A stretch of 64,000 nucleotides of DNA, from contig CAWCZO010000008.1 in assembly GCA_963800065.1 (NCBI GenBank), forward strand, positions 558,001-622,000, in the 5' to 3' direction. This DNA is from CAWJFJ01 sp963800065 (lineage in GTDB: Bacteria > Actinomycetota > Acidimicrobiia > Acidimicrobiales > UBA8190). Position numbers and translations under genes: made by a program. Below the pieces are notes generated by a model, which saw only the letters and a program-made list of their open reading frames with translations, did not search any database and was not told the origin of the DNA. This document shows positions 18,398 to 25,934 of this stretch, in pieces; the first letter of the stretch is position 1; each line of letters begins with the position of its first letter.

Positions 18398-19594
18398 ATG
18401 TCCACGATCAACTCTGCGAAGATGATGGCCCGCTCGCGTCTGGCCACCGCCGTGGCGACGGCCGTGGTCACGGCCGTCGTGGTCGGTGGCGTCGGCTGGG
18501 CCTCGATCCCCGACAGTAGCGGGGTCATTCACGGTTGCTACAAGACGAGCGGCACCAACCACGATCTGACTGTCATCGACAATGCCGTGACGTCCCAGTG
18601 TCCTCAGGGGTACACGGGTCTCGACTGGAGCCAGGGCGCCACGCAGACCGATCTCTCCCGCGTGGCGAAGCTCGACTGGTACGGCGGGGCCTACGGCGGC
18701 GGCTCCTACGGGTTCAACTATCCCTATGCCGTGGCCTACGACGGGACCCACATCTGGGTGGCCGACTACGGCGACAACGCCGTCACCGAGCTGGACGCCG
18801 GCACCGGCGCCTGGGTGCAGACGCTGTCGGGCCGCCCCTACCGCTTCAACTATCCGTATGCCCTGGCCTTCGACGGTACCCACATCTGGGTGGGCAACGC
18901 CGGGGGTTCGGTCACCGAATTGAACGCCGGCACGGGGGCGTGGATCCAGACCCTGTCACGCCGCGCTTACCGCTTCGACGGTCCCGACGCCATGGCCTTC
19001 GACGGAACCCACCTGTGGGTGGCCAACTACGGCGACAACTCGGTCACCGAGCTCGACGCCAGTACCGGTGCCCTGGTGCAGACCCTGTCGGGCGGTTCCT
19101 ACGGGTTCGAGGGACCCGGTGGAGTGGTCTACGACGGAACCCACATCTGGGTGACCAACAACGAGGGTAAATCTGTCACCGAGTTGGACGCCAGTACCGG
19201 CGCCTGGGTGCAGACCCTGTCGGGCGGCTCCTACGGGTTCGACGATCCCGACGGCGTGGCCTTCGACGGCACCCACCTGTGGGTGGGGAACTACTACGAC
19301 AATTCGGTCACCGAGATCGATGCCGGCACCGGCGCGTGGGTGCAGACACTTTCCGCCGGCTCCTACGGGTTCGATGAACCCGGCGGCGTGGCCTTCGACG
19401 GATCCCACGTCTGGGTGGCCGACGACGGTGGTGCCTCGTTGACCGAGCTGGACGCCGCCACCGGTGCCTGGGTGCAGACCCTGTCGGGAGCCTCGTACGG
19501 GTTCGACGGTCCCTATGCCGTGGCCTTCGACGGCACCCATCTGTGGGTGGCCAACCTCGACGGCAACTCGGTCACCGACGTCCCCGCCGGATAG
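18398..19594 (+). CDS. secreted seven-repeat beta-propeller protein
   Basis: A 398-residue protein. A basic N-terminus and a hydrophobic segment (about 15-37) give a signal anchor, followed by IPDSSGVIHGCYKTSG...CPQGYTGL, a short Cys-containing motif often seen at the start of exported actinobacterial proteins. Then come seven consecutive ~44-residue repeats of the form YGFDGPxxVAFDGTHLWVANxxDNSVTELDAxTGAWVQTLSGG, matching NHL/YVTN-type blades; seven blades would close a propeller. ATG 18398 follows GGGAGG and AAGG. It is probably an extracellular binding or adhesion module; no enzymatic residues are evident. Confidence 0.8.
   Translation: MSTINSAKMMARSRLATAVATAVVTAVVVGGVGWASIPDSSGVIHGCYKTSGTNHDLTVIDNAVTSQCPQGYTGLDWSQGATQTDLSRVAKLDWYGGAYGGGSYGFNYPYAVAYDGTHIWVADYGDNAVTELDAGTGAWVQTLSGRPYRFNYPYALAFDGTHIWVGNAGGSVTELNAGTGAWIQTLSRRAYRFDGPDAMAFDGTHLWVANYGDNSVTELDASTGALVQTLSGGSYGFEGPGGVVYDGTHIWVTNNEGKSVTELDASTGAWVQTLSGGSYGFDDPDGVAFDGTHLWVGNYYDNSVTEIDAGTGAWVQTLSAGSYGFDEPGGVAFDGSHVWVADDGGASLTELDAATGAWVQTLSGASYGFDGPYAVAFDGTHLWVANLDGNSVTDVPAG
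18708..19591 (+). repeat. seven tandem ~132-bp coding repeats
   Basis: The propeller blades are encoded by tandem units of about 132 bp. Blades open with YGFNYP, YRFNYP, YRFDGP, YGFEGP, YGFDDP, YGFDEP and YGFDGP. Codons such as GACGGxACCCAC and CTGTGGGTGG recur in every unit, so the units arose by recent tandem duplication. Confidence 0.75.
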
Positions 19595-19617
19595 CGGTAC
19601 GGCACCGAGGCTCAACG

Positions 19618-19653
19618 CGAAGGACCCCACCCTCGGAAGGGTGGGGTCCTTCG
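19618..19653. terminator. perfect hairpin between the propeller gene and paralogue C
   Basis: 16-nt arms CGAAGGACCCCACCCT and AGGGTGGGGTCCTTCG enclose a CGGA loop. It sits 24 bp after the propeller stop and 64 bp after the convergent paralogue C stop, so it can serve both strands. Confidence 0.8.
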
Positions 19654-19716
19654 GTTATCGGCTTGCTTGGCAGTCACACCGGATGATGTGATCAACCCAT
19701 CCGGTCGAGGATCAGC

Positions 19717-20163
19717 TCAGAAGCTGAACGATCCGCTCTTGAGACTCAGAGCGAGGGTCGTGTCGTTGAGGCAGATGTCCGCCTTGACCTTCCCCGTGAC
19801 CGAGCTGCCAGCGCCCGTGTGGCCGGTGATCTTGCCCTTGAGCTCGACGTAGATGGAGCCCGCCCCGCACTTGTCCTTCTTCCCCGACGTGTAGTCCTTG
19901 TAGGTGAAGGAGAACGTGTTGGTGCCGCCGGACGCCCAGGAGACGGTGCCGGGCGAGTGGGTGACGGCGCCGAAGGTGCCGGAACCACCGGTGTTGGCGC
20001 CGTCGTTGCAGCCGCTCAGTGTCGCCGCGCTCTCGGTTCCGCCGAGCGTCGTGCAGCTCGTGGCCACGGCGAAGGCGGGCGCGGCGAACGCCAGGCTCGC
20101 TCCGATGGCGGGAACGGCGAGGGCCGGTACCAACAGGAGACGGACGAATCGAGAGTGACGCAG
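19717..20163 (-). CDS. secreted four-cysteine protein, paralogue C (probable CTG start)
   Basis: A 148-residue secreted protein if it starts at CTG 20163. It is very similar to paralogue B: signal peptide RLLLVPALAVPAIGASL, cysteines in TSCTT, GCNDGANTGGSGT, DKCGAG and DICLN, and the block GKITGHTGAGSSVTGKV. The first standard start codon (TTG 20133) would remove the basic head of the signal peptide. Reading back in frame gives LRHSRFVRLL, which aligns with MNRSGLVRLL of paralogue B, and CTG 20163 lies 7 nt after AGGGGG. CTG is therefore the best start, though this needs direct proof. The function is unknown. Confidence 0.72.
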   Translation of the reverse strand: MRHSRFVRLLLVPALAVPAIGASLAFAAPAFAVATSCTTLGGTESAATLSGCNDGANTGGSGTFGAVTHSPGTVSWASGGTNTFSFTYKDYTSGKKDKCGAGSIYVELKGKITGHTGAGSSVTGKVKADICLNDTTLALSLKSGSFSF

Positions 20164-20173
20164 TAAATTTCCC

Positions 20174-20199
20174 CCTTACGGTTTGCCGCGACCGTAAGG
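20174..20199 (-). promoter_or_regulatory. leader hairpin of paralogue C overlapping its ribosome binding site
   Basis: Arms CCTTACGGT and ACCGTAAGG (9 bp, perfect) flank an 8-nt loop. Read on the reverse strand, the hairpin contains the shared TTACGGTCGCGG motif, and its 3' arm runs into the AGGGGG ribosome binding site. Formation of the stem could limit translation. Paralogue B keeps the motif but not the full stem. Confidence 0.45.
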
Positions 20200-20348
20200 C
20201 AGGTGCGCGGACGGATGTATTGAGCCAAGGGTAGGTTATGGCTGGTCCTCCCATCATCGTCAAATGTGACGACTACCGCCGGGTAAGGTCGTGGCGTCCT
20301 CCGGGCACGCGATGGCCACGATGTCGGCGGGGTGGGATCCTGTGGTCC

Positions 20349-21383
20349 GTGTTCGAGCGATTCACCGACCGCGCCCGCCGAGTCCTCGTCCTGGCCCAGG
20401 AAGAGGCCAGCCTGCTGCACCACGGGTTCATCGGAACGGAGCACATCCTGCTCGGTCTGATCCGCGAGGGCCACGGCGTGGCGGCCCAGGCCCTGGAACA
20501 GCTCGGGATCTCCCTGGAGGACGTCCGGGCCAGAGTGGACGAGGTCATCGGTCTGTCCGACACCGACGTGGCCGGTTCGCCGCCGTTCACGTCTCGCGCC
20601 AAGAAGGCACTCGAGCTGTCGTTCCGCGAGGCGCTTCAGCTCGGGCACACCTACATCGGGACCGAGCACATCCTGCTGGGTCTGGTGCGTGAGGGAGACG
20701 GTGTCGCCGCCCAGGTGCTGGTCGGTCTGGGTCTCGACCTCGGGCGGGTCCGCCAGCAGGTCGTCGCCCTCCTGCCGGAGTACCGGGGAAGCGAGTCGGG
20801 GGGAATCCCGGATCCGGCTCCACCGGTCTCGCGACACGGTGTCCTGGTCGAGTGCTCCTTTTGCGGACGGCGCCCACCGGAGTCCGGTCAACTCGTCTCC
20901 GGACGGGGCGGCGCCCACGTCTGTGAGCACTGCGTCGGCGAGTTCGCCACCCGGTTGGCGCCGGACGGGGACGGTGCCGGCGGGGTCACCCCGCCACCGG
21001 TGGTCATCACCGGTCGTCTTCCCGACGACGAGGAAGCGGCCCGGACCGCCATCACCCTCGCCTTTGCCCGCGCCCTCGTCCTCAGCGAAGACAGAAGGAC
21101 CGTCCCCAGTGTCGAGGGTGGAGAGCTCCTCGGACCATGCCTGAAGGAAGCGCAGGTGCGCCACGCCGCTCTGCGGCACAGAAGCGACAGCGTCACCGTG
21201 GACCGGATCCAGTTCATCGACGAGGAACACGCGGCGGTCTCGTTCACGGTCTCGCTGGAAGGAGTCACCTCCGATCCGCGAAACGGGGACGCTCTGGTGG
21301 TCGATTCCACGTGGAAGATGGCCAGGGCCACGTTCTGCGGACTCATGAAGTTGGCGGGGGTCGATTGCCCACCGACCGGATAA
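20349..21383 (+). CDS. Clp-N domain protein with a ClpX-type zinc finger, no ATPase
   Basis: A 344-residue protein that starts like ClpC: GTG 20349 gives the expected MFERFTDRARRVLVLAQEEA. Two Clp_N repeats (about 3-70 and 78-145, each with YIGTEHILLGL-like cores) bind substrates or adaptors in ClpA/ClpC. A C4 zinc finger follows at C169-x2-C172...C192-x2-C195 (CSFCG...VCEHC), as in ClpX. The remaining ~140 residues are an unknown alpha/beta domain with no Walker motifs. Known biology suggests an adaptor or decoy for the Clp protease rather than an unfoldase; this is inference. Confidence 0.82.
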   Translation: MFERFTDRARRVLVLAQEEASLLHHGFIGTEHILLGLIREGHGVAAQALEQLGISLEDVRARVDEVIGLSDTDVAGSPPFTSRAKKALELSFREALQLGHTYIGTEHILLGLVREGDGVAAQVLVGLGLDLGRVRQQVVALLPEYRGSESGGIPDPAPPVSRHGVLVECSFCGRRPPESGQLVSGRGGAHVCEHCVGEFATRLAPDGDGAGGVTPPPVVITGRLPDDEEAARTAITLAFARALVLSEDRRTVPSVEGGELLGPCLKEAQVRHAALRHRSDSVTVDRIQFIDEEHAAVSFTVSLEGVTSDPRNGDALVVDSTWKMARATFCGLMKLAGVDCPPTG

Positions 21384-21391
21384 AGGGCCGG

Positions 21392-22393
21392 TCAGCGCGG
21401 TAGGAGATCGAGACCGGCGCCACGGGCGCGGTGAAGCGACCGGAGGGCGACGAACGACGCCAGCGCCATCAAGGCCAGCCCGGCGACATCGATGGTTCCG
21501 GCGTGGAACAGGTTCCTCGGTCCCGGTCCACCGTCGACGATCCAGCCACACGAGCCGACGATGAATATTCCCATGGCGACGGCGGCGACTCGGCCCAGCC
21601 GGCCTTGGTAGCGCAGAAGACGCGGTGACAGCTCCAGGCGTCGGACGACCTTCGTCGCCCCCACGACGGTGCACACCATGGCCAGGGGACTGACGACCAT
21701 CCAGGCCACCTCGGCCGCGGGAAAGGCGAGCAGGGCGGCGGGATGAGCCCAGTACGAGGAGACCGAGAGGGTGCAGGCCCACATGAAGGCCGCCACCCCG
21801 CCGGGGACGAGACCCTGATGAGCCCATGGATGGCCGCCCGTTCCGGGCCAGCCGTTCCCGAAATGCCGACCGCCGATGATGACGACGGCGGCACCAGCCA
21901 GAAAGAGAAGTGAGGGCCGGACGATCCCGTGCGCCCGCCGGCGGGCCATCAGTCCGCAGACGACCCCGGCCACCGGGAGAGCGGCGGCAACGGCCAGCAC
22001 GACGAAGAGGAGCATCACGCCGGTCATCACGACCATCGCCGCCGTGGTGGCCATGGTGTCGGGAGGGGCCCACTGCCAGCCGACGGTCAGCTGCGACCAC
22101 ATGGCCGCTCCGAGCGCCACGAAGACGGCCAGTGCGCACCCGAGCGACGCCAGGCTGGCTCGAACCTGGACGCAAGGCTCGAGAGGATGGGAGGTGAGGC
22201 CGGCGCTCGTCAGTCGGGCCACGACCCCGCTCCAGGCCACGTTGGCCGCCCGCCCCGGGGAGTGGAGTCTCTCCGACAGATCGGAGGCCAAGAGCTCGGC
22301 GAACTCCTCGCCGTAGCGCGCCCGCCAGCTCTTCGGGTACCACCGCAGGAGTCGAGCGGCGCGGCGCCTGGCCGCGGCCGACGACGGGGTCAT
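21392..22393 (-). CDS. membrane protein paired with a PadR regulator
   Basis: A 333-residue protein. The N-terminus RRAARLLRWYPKSWRARYGEEFAELLASDL is the short helical motif commonly found in membrane proteins encoded beside PadR regulators. Seven or so membrane segments follow. ATG 22393 overlaps the PadR stop as ATGA, so the pair is one operon. The long frame upstream of this start is only the shadow of the PadR gene. By analogy with such pairs it may act in envelope-stress sensing or as the target of PadR control, but its biochemical role is unknown. Confidence 0.75.
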   Translation of the reverse strand: MTPSSAAARRRAARLLRWYPKSWRARYGEEFAELLASDLSERLHSPGRAANVAWSGVVARLTSAGLTSHPLEPCVQVRASLASLGCALAVFVALGAAMWSQLTVGWQWAPPDTMATTAAMVVMTGVMLLFVVLAVAAALPVAGVVCGLMARRRAHGIVRPSLLFLAGAAVVIIGGRHFGNGWPGTGGHPWAHQGLVPGGVAAFMWACTLSVSSYWAHPAALLAFPAAEVAWMVVSPLAMVCTVVGATKVVRRLELSPRLLRYQGRLGRVAAVAMGIFIVGSCGWIVDGGPGPRNLFHAGTIDVAGLALMALASFVALRSLHRARGAGLDLLPR

Positions 22394-22767
22394 ACCGTGT
22401 ACCCACTGCCGGCCAGGCGGCGCAGCCCGACATCGGCGACGCGGCGCTGGCCCGCCAGGTGCGTCCGCAGCGCCGTCGCACCGTGGGCGGTCAGCCGGTA
22501 CGGCCTTCGTCGATCCTCGCTGGCCAACGCTTCGATGAGCCCTTGGCCCTCGAGCCGGCTCAGCGCTTCGTACAGCGTGCCCGGCGCCAGCCGGACGCCG
22601 GCGAATGCCTCGATGTCCTTGGTCAGGGCGTAGCCGTGTTTCTGTCCCTCGGCCAGGCTGGACAGGATGAGGGTGGCCGGTCCGGCGTAGCGGCCGAAGG
22701 TGCCGAGGGCCGCCGGCGATGCCGCCGTGCCGCTCGCCTGGGTGCCCGATCGGGCTGCCTTGGCCAT
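22390..22767 (-). CDS. PadR family transcriptional regulator
   Basis: A 125-residue winged-helix repressor. The core ATLILSSLAEGQKHGYALTKDIEAF...LAPGTLYEALSRLEGQGLIEA...RRRPYRLTAHG is the PadR DNA-binding domain, with a short C-terminal helix for dimerisation. It is the first gene of a pair with the membrane protein downstream (4-bp overlap) and probably controls that operon. The 20 bp just upstream include GATATAGGATCA on the reverse strand, an AT-rich spot where an operator or -10 element could lie. Confidence 0.88.
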   Translation of the reverse strand: MAKAARSGTQASGTAASPAALGTFGRYAGPATLILSSLAEGQKHGYALTKDIEAFAGVRLAPGTLYEALSRLEGQGLIEALASEDRRRPYRLTAHGATALRTHLAGQRRVADVGLRRLAGSGYTV

Positions 22768-22793
22768 CGCCTGATCCTATATCGGATGACGAT

Positions 22794-23249
22794 CTATCGT
22801 GCGCCAGAATCCCGGCCACCAGTCGACGGCCCCGTCCGATCGGCGACAGGGCGGAGTCCGGGGTTCCGGCGCCGTTGCCGGGAGGCCCGGTGGACGAGGT
22901 GTCGGAGCTGGACGATCCGGACCGAACCGAGCGCCAGGACGACCAGCGCGCCGAGGGCGGCGGCGGCGAGGAGGGCCAACCCGAGTGGGAACCGGCCCGA
23001 TGCGGTGAAGAAGCTCACCTTGGCAGACCGGAGGTTCTGAAGAACGAACACCAGGGTCGCCGCCAGGAGGACCAGGGCGGGCAGAACCCGTACCCATGTC
23101 CGTCCGACCCGTGTCGAAGGAATGGTGGTGGGCTCCGGCGCGGACGGCACTCCGGGGCCGTCCGGGTCGCCGGTGTCGTTCGGGCCATCGGCCCCCGTCG
23201 ACGGTGCCGTGTCCTCGACCACTGCCGACCTCTTGGTTCGGGTTCCCAT
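22794..23249 (-). CDS. LapA-domain (DUF1049) membrane protein
   Basis: A 151-residue protein. After a ~45-residue Pro/Asp-rich head there are two membrane segments, VRVLPALVLLAATLVFVLQN and GLALLAAAALGALVVLALGS, around RSAKVSFFTASGRFP. This is the LapA/DUF1049 pattern. In proteobacteria LapA (YciS) works in lipopolysaccharide assembly; actinobacterial homologues have no established role. The basic tail RIVQLRHLVHRASRQRRR would lie in the cytoplasm. Confidence 0.8.
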   Translation of the reverse strand: MGTRTKRSAVVEDTAPSTGADGPNDTGDPDGPGVPSAPEPTTIPSTRVGRTWVRVLPALVLLAATLVFVLQNLRSAKVSFFTASGRFPLGLALLAAAALGALVVLALGSVRIVQLRHLVHRASRQRRRNPGLRPVADRTGPSTGGRDSGAR

Positions 23250-23377
23250 GGGAACCGCCGATCCTCCCCCGTGCAGCGGGGGCGCTATCGCTCGCTCTGA
23301 GCTCGACGCCGAGCCTACCGCCTCGCCCCCCGGAGCCCACCCGCGTCACAATGGGTCACTCGCCAGAAGGAGGAACA

Positions 23378-24037
23378 ATGACGGAGGTTTTCGTCCCACG
23401 ACCGGACACGAGCGACATGATCGCCGTCCACCAGGTCTTCCGCACCTCGTTGGCTTCGGCCCCGGCGTTGGTGGCCAGCGCCCGGGGTGACGACACGCGA
23501 CGCGCCCTCATCGTCGACTACTACGCCAATCTCCTGGCCTTCCTGGACGTCCACCACGAGGGAGAGGAGACGTTGGTCTTCCCCTTCCTGGTGGAACGGG
23601 CCCCGTCGAGCGAGACCCTGGTGACCCGGATGGCGGCGCAACACGCCGAGGTCATCGGGCGGCTCGATGACTCCAGGGACGCACTGTCGGGCTGGGCACG
23701 GGGGAGCGACGACAGAGCCGTCGAAGCCGCCGCCGCCCTGGCCGGCCTGGGTGACGCCCTCGGTGTCCACCTCGACGAGGAGGAGGCCCAGATCCTCCCC
23801 CTCGCCGGGGAGCACCTCTCGATGGAGGAATGGGGTGCGCTCCCGGGCCACGGGATGGCCAACTTCAAGGGAGACAAGGTCTGGCTCATCCTGGGGCTCA
23901 TCCGGGAGAACTTCACGCCGGCTCAGCGTGACGCCATGCTCGAGCACATGCCGTCTCCGGCGCGCGACATGTGGGAGACCATGGGCGAGAAGGCCTTCAC
24001 GGCGATGATCACCGAGGTGCGCCAGTCGGCAAGGTGA
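23378..24037 (+). CDS. hemerythrin-like domain protein
   Basis: A 219-residue helical protein. His and acidic residues are placed as in hemerythrin HHE domains: MIAVHQVFR, FLDVHHEGEETLVFPFL, AAQHAEVIGRL and GVHLDEEEAQILP. These would bind a di-iron centre used for O2, NO or redox sensing. ATG 23378 is preceded by AGAAGGAGGA, which decides the start. The next gene starts 12 bp after the stop with its own AAAGGAG, so the hemerythrin and PhyH-type oxygenase genes are probably co-expressed; both products would need iron. Confidence 0.87.
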   Translation: MTEVFVPRPDTSDMIAVHQVFRTSLASAPALVASARGDDTRRALIVDYYANLLAFLDVHHEGEETLVFPFLVERAPSSETLVTRMAAQHAEVIGRLDDSRDALSGWARGSDDRAVEAAAALAGLGDALGVHLDEEEAQILPLAGEHLSMEEWGALPGHGMANFKGDKVWLILGLIRENFTPAQRDAMLEHMPSPARDMWETMGEKAFTAMITEVRQSAR

Positions 24038-24048
24038 AAGGAGCGGTA

Positions 24049-24819
24049 ATGGTCGAAGAGATCATGCAGGAGATCGAGGAAAGCGGTTACGCCGTCATCC
24101 CGGGGGCCATCGAACCGGCTCAGGTGGCCTGGGCCCGGTCCGAGCTCGAGGCCATCGTGGAGAGCACACCGAAAGGCAGGGACGACTTCGAAGGTCACCG
24201 CACCCGCCGTGTCTACGGCCTCTTCGCCAAGACGCGGTCCCTCGACGCCCTGGCCGTCCATGAGGTCGTCCTGGGCGTTCTCGACCGCGTGCTCGGCCAC
24301 TACCAGCTGAGTGCACCCACCGGGATCTCGATAGGACCGGGCGAGACGGCGCAACCTCTCCACCCTGACGATTCCATCTACCCGCTTCCCCGTCCGCATC
24401 CCGAGATCGTGGTGAACGTGATGTGGCCCCTCCAGGATTTCACCGCCGCCAACGGCGCCACCCGCATCGTCCCCGGGAGCCACCGATGGACCGACGAGCG
24501 ACCCGGTCCCGCCACCGAGACCATCGCCGTCGAGCTGCCCGCTACGTCGGCGCTCGTCTACACCGGCAGTGTCTGGCACGGGGGAGGGGCGAACACAACC
24601 GGGAGCAGTCGTCTCGGCGTCGTTCTGTACTACGCTGTCTCGTGGCTACGGCCCGTCGAGAACCACGTCCTCGTCGTCCCCCCGTCGGCGGCGGCCGGCC
24701 TTCCGCAACGGCTGCAGGAGTTGCTCGGTTACAACATCCATCCACCGTTCATCGGCTACGTCGACGGTCGTCATCCCCGCAAGCTCATCGACGAGCTCCA
24801 CCCGTCTTTGCCGGTGTGA
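24049..24819 (+). CDS. phytanoyl-CoA dioxygenase (PhyH) family protein, second copy
   Basis: A 256-residue Fe(II)/2-oxoglutarate oxygenase. Iron ligands are H105-x-D107 (LHPDDS) and H177 (VWHGGGAN), with R188 for 2-oxoglutarate. It keeps the same blocks as the paralogue at 11451-12320, including RTRRVYGL, NGATRIVPGSH and LQELLGYNI, and both end in a GYVDGRHPRKLI-like motif, so they probably have related substrates. ATG 24049 is fixed by AAAGGAG. Its direct neighbour is a hemerythrin-like protein, which might buffer or sense oxygen or iron for it. Confidence 0.9.
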   Translation: MVEEIMQEIEESGYAVIPGAIEPAQVAWARSELEAIVESTPKGRDDFEGHRTRRVYGLFAKTRSLDALAVHEVVLGVLDRVLGHYQLSAPTGISIGPGETAQPLHPDDSIYPLPRPHPEIVVNVMWPLQDFTAANGATRIVPGSHRWTDERPGPATETIAVELPATSALVYTGSVWHGGGANTTGSSRLGVVLYYAVSWLRPVENHVLVVPPSAAAGLPQRLQELLGYNIHPPFIGYVDGRHPRKLIDELHPSLPV

Positions 24820-24823
24820 CGTC

Positions 24824-25867
24824 CTAGTCCCTGGTGTCGCGGAACCGGCTCCCGTACTTCTGGAGGGGGCTGACGCTGGCCAGGTACGTCCCGGCACTGT
24901 TGGTCAGGTCGACGGCGGTGTACTGCCAGAGCGGGTCGCTGATGGGTCCCCAGTCGCCGGCTGTGTCGGTGGCTCTCGCCTGCTTGAAGAGCACGGGCTT
25001 GAACCGGGCCAGCGGATACAACGAGCCGCTGCTGTCACCCGGAGCTTCGACCACCCATTCGGCCGATGAATTCTGGCACGGGTCGGTGGGACTGCACAGG
25101 GACTCGGGGGTCTGATTCTGTGACAGGAAGGGCGTCGGACCGGTGTGCACCCCGTCGACGGTGACGGTGTAGGTATTGGGATTCGTAGAGGCGCTGGCCG
25201 TCGAACAGACGACCACCAGGGACTGTCCGGTGGTGGTGTCGTCCACCGTCACCGTGTAGGTGGCGGCGGAGGCCGAGTACACCAGGCTGGCGCTGATGTG
25301 GTCACCGACGGCGATGGGCATCTCGGTCTGGATCTTGTTGTCGGGGTACATCTCCCACCACGCCTCGTACCGGGGAACCCCGTTGACGCACTGCGCCGAT
25401 GTACCGCCCTGTTCGACGGTCGTTCCCGAGACCGACGGACTCCAGCCGTCGAGTCCGACCCAGAACAGGGCCCAGGCGTCGGAATGCGCGGGGCAGCTGA
25501 TCGACGTCTGGATCCAGTTGGCGCTGGCCGAGGTGAAGTCATGACTCACGGGGGTGGCGACGTAGCCGGACCAGGCCAGGTTCTTGAGCGGACAGGTCTT
25601 CCCGGGCTCCGGTTGGCACGACGAGCCGGCCCGTGAGCTCTGGGCCGGGTGTGTGAAAGCCGCCGGGGGCCGAGTTCCGTGGGCCGCCCTCCTGGCCACG
25701 GCCGGGGCGGCGTCGACGACGGTGATCCCGGCCACGGTGACGGCCAGCGCCACGAGGGACAGGCTCCGCTTGTACCGCCGCTGTGGCGACGACGTGCCCC
25801 GCCCTCGTCCTCGAAACACGCCAGCCCCCTCCACCCGGCCTGCCCCCGGCCCAGGGTCGAATTCCAT
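24824..25867 (-). CDS. secreted glutamic peptidase of family G1 (eqolisin-like)
   Basis: A 347-residue exported protein. An Arg-rich head and hydrophobic segment (35-58) form a signal sequence. The domain from ~95 to 335 matches G1 peptidases: NLAWSGYVATP, FWVGLDGWSPSVSGTTVEQGG, YEAWWEMYPD and SSAEWVVEAPG. The catalytic pair of the family is Gln in VEQGG (Gln153) and Glu in AEWVVE (Glu270). G1 enzymes are acid endopeptidases best known from fungi; bacterial members are less studied. ATG 25867 is chosen because the longer frame would overlap the divergent TauE gene. There is no adjacent peptidase inhibitor. Confidence 0.85.
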   Translation of the reverse strand: MEFDPGPGAGRVEGAGVFRGRGRGTSSPQRRYKRSLSLVALAVTVAGITVVDAAPAVARRAAHGTRPPAAFTHPAQSSRAGSSCQPEPGKTCPLKNLAWSGYVATPVSHDFTSASANWIQTSISCPAHSDAWALFWVGLDGWSPSVSGTTVEQGGTSAQCVNGVPRYEAWWEMYPDNKIQTEMPIAVGDHISASLVYSASAATYTVTVDDTTTGQSLVVVCSTASASTNPNTYTVTVDGVHTGPTPFLSQNQTPESLCSPTDPCQNSSAEWVVEAPGDSSGSLYPLARFKPVLFKQARATDTAGDWGPISDPLWQYTAVDLTNSAGTYLASVSPLQKYGSRFRDTRD

Positions 25868-25934
25868 TGTAGTCCGCACCTCCGGGCCCGGTCCCTTCGG
25901 GAACCCGGGGAGCCCAGCCTGGTAGACCCTCCCC

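Noticed and set aside
20016..22481. 821-codon reverse-strand open frame through the Clp-N gene
   Set aside because: It overlaps four well-supported genes, changes composition along its length and has no recognisable domain.
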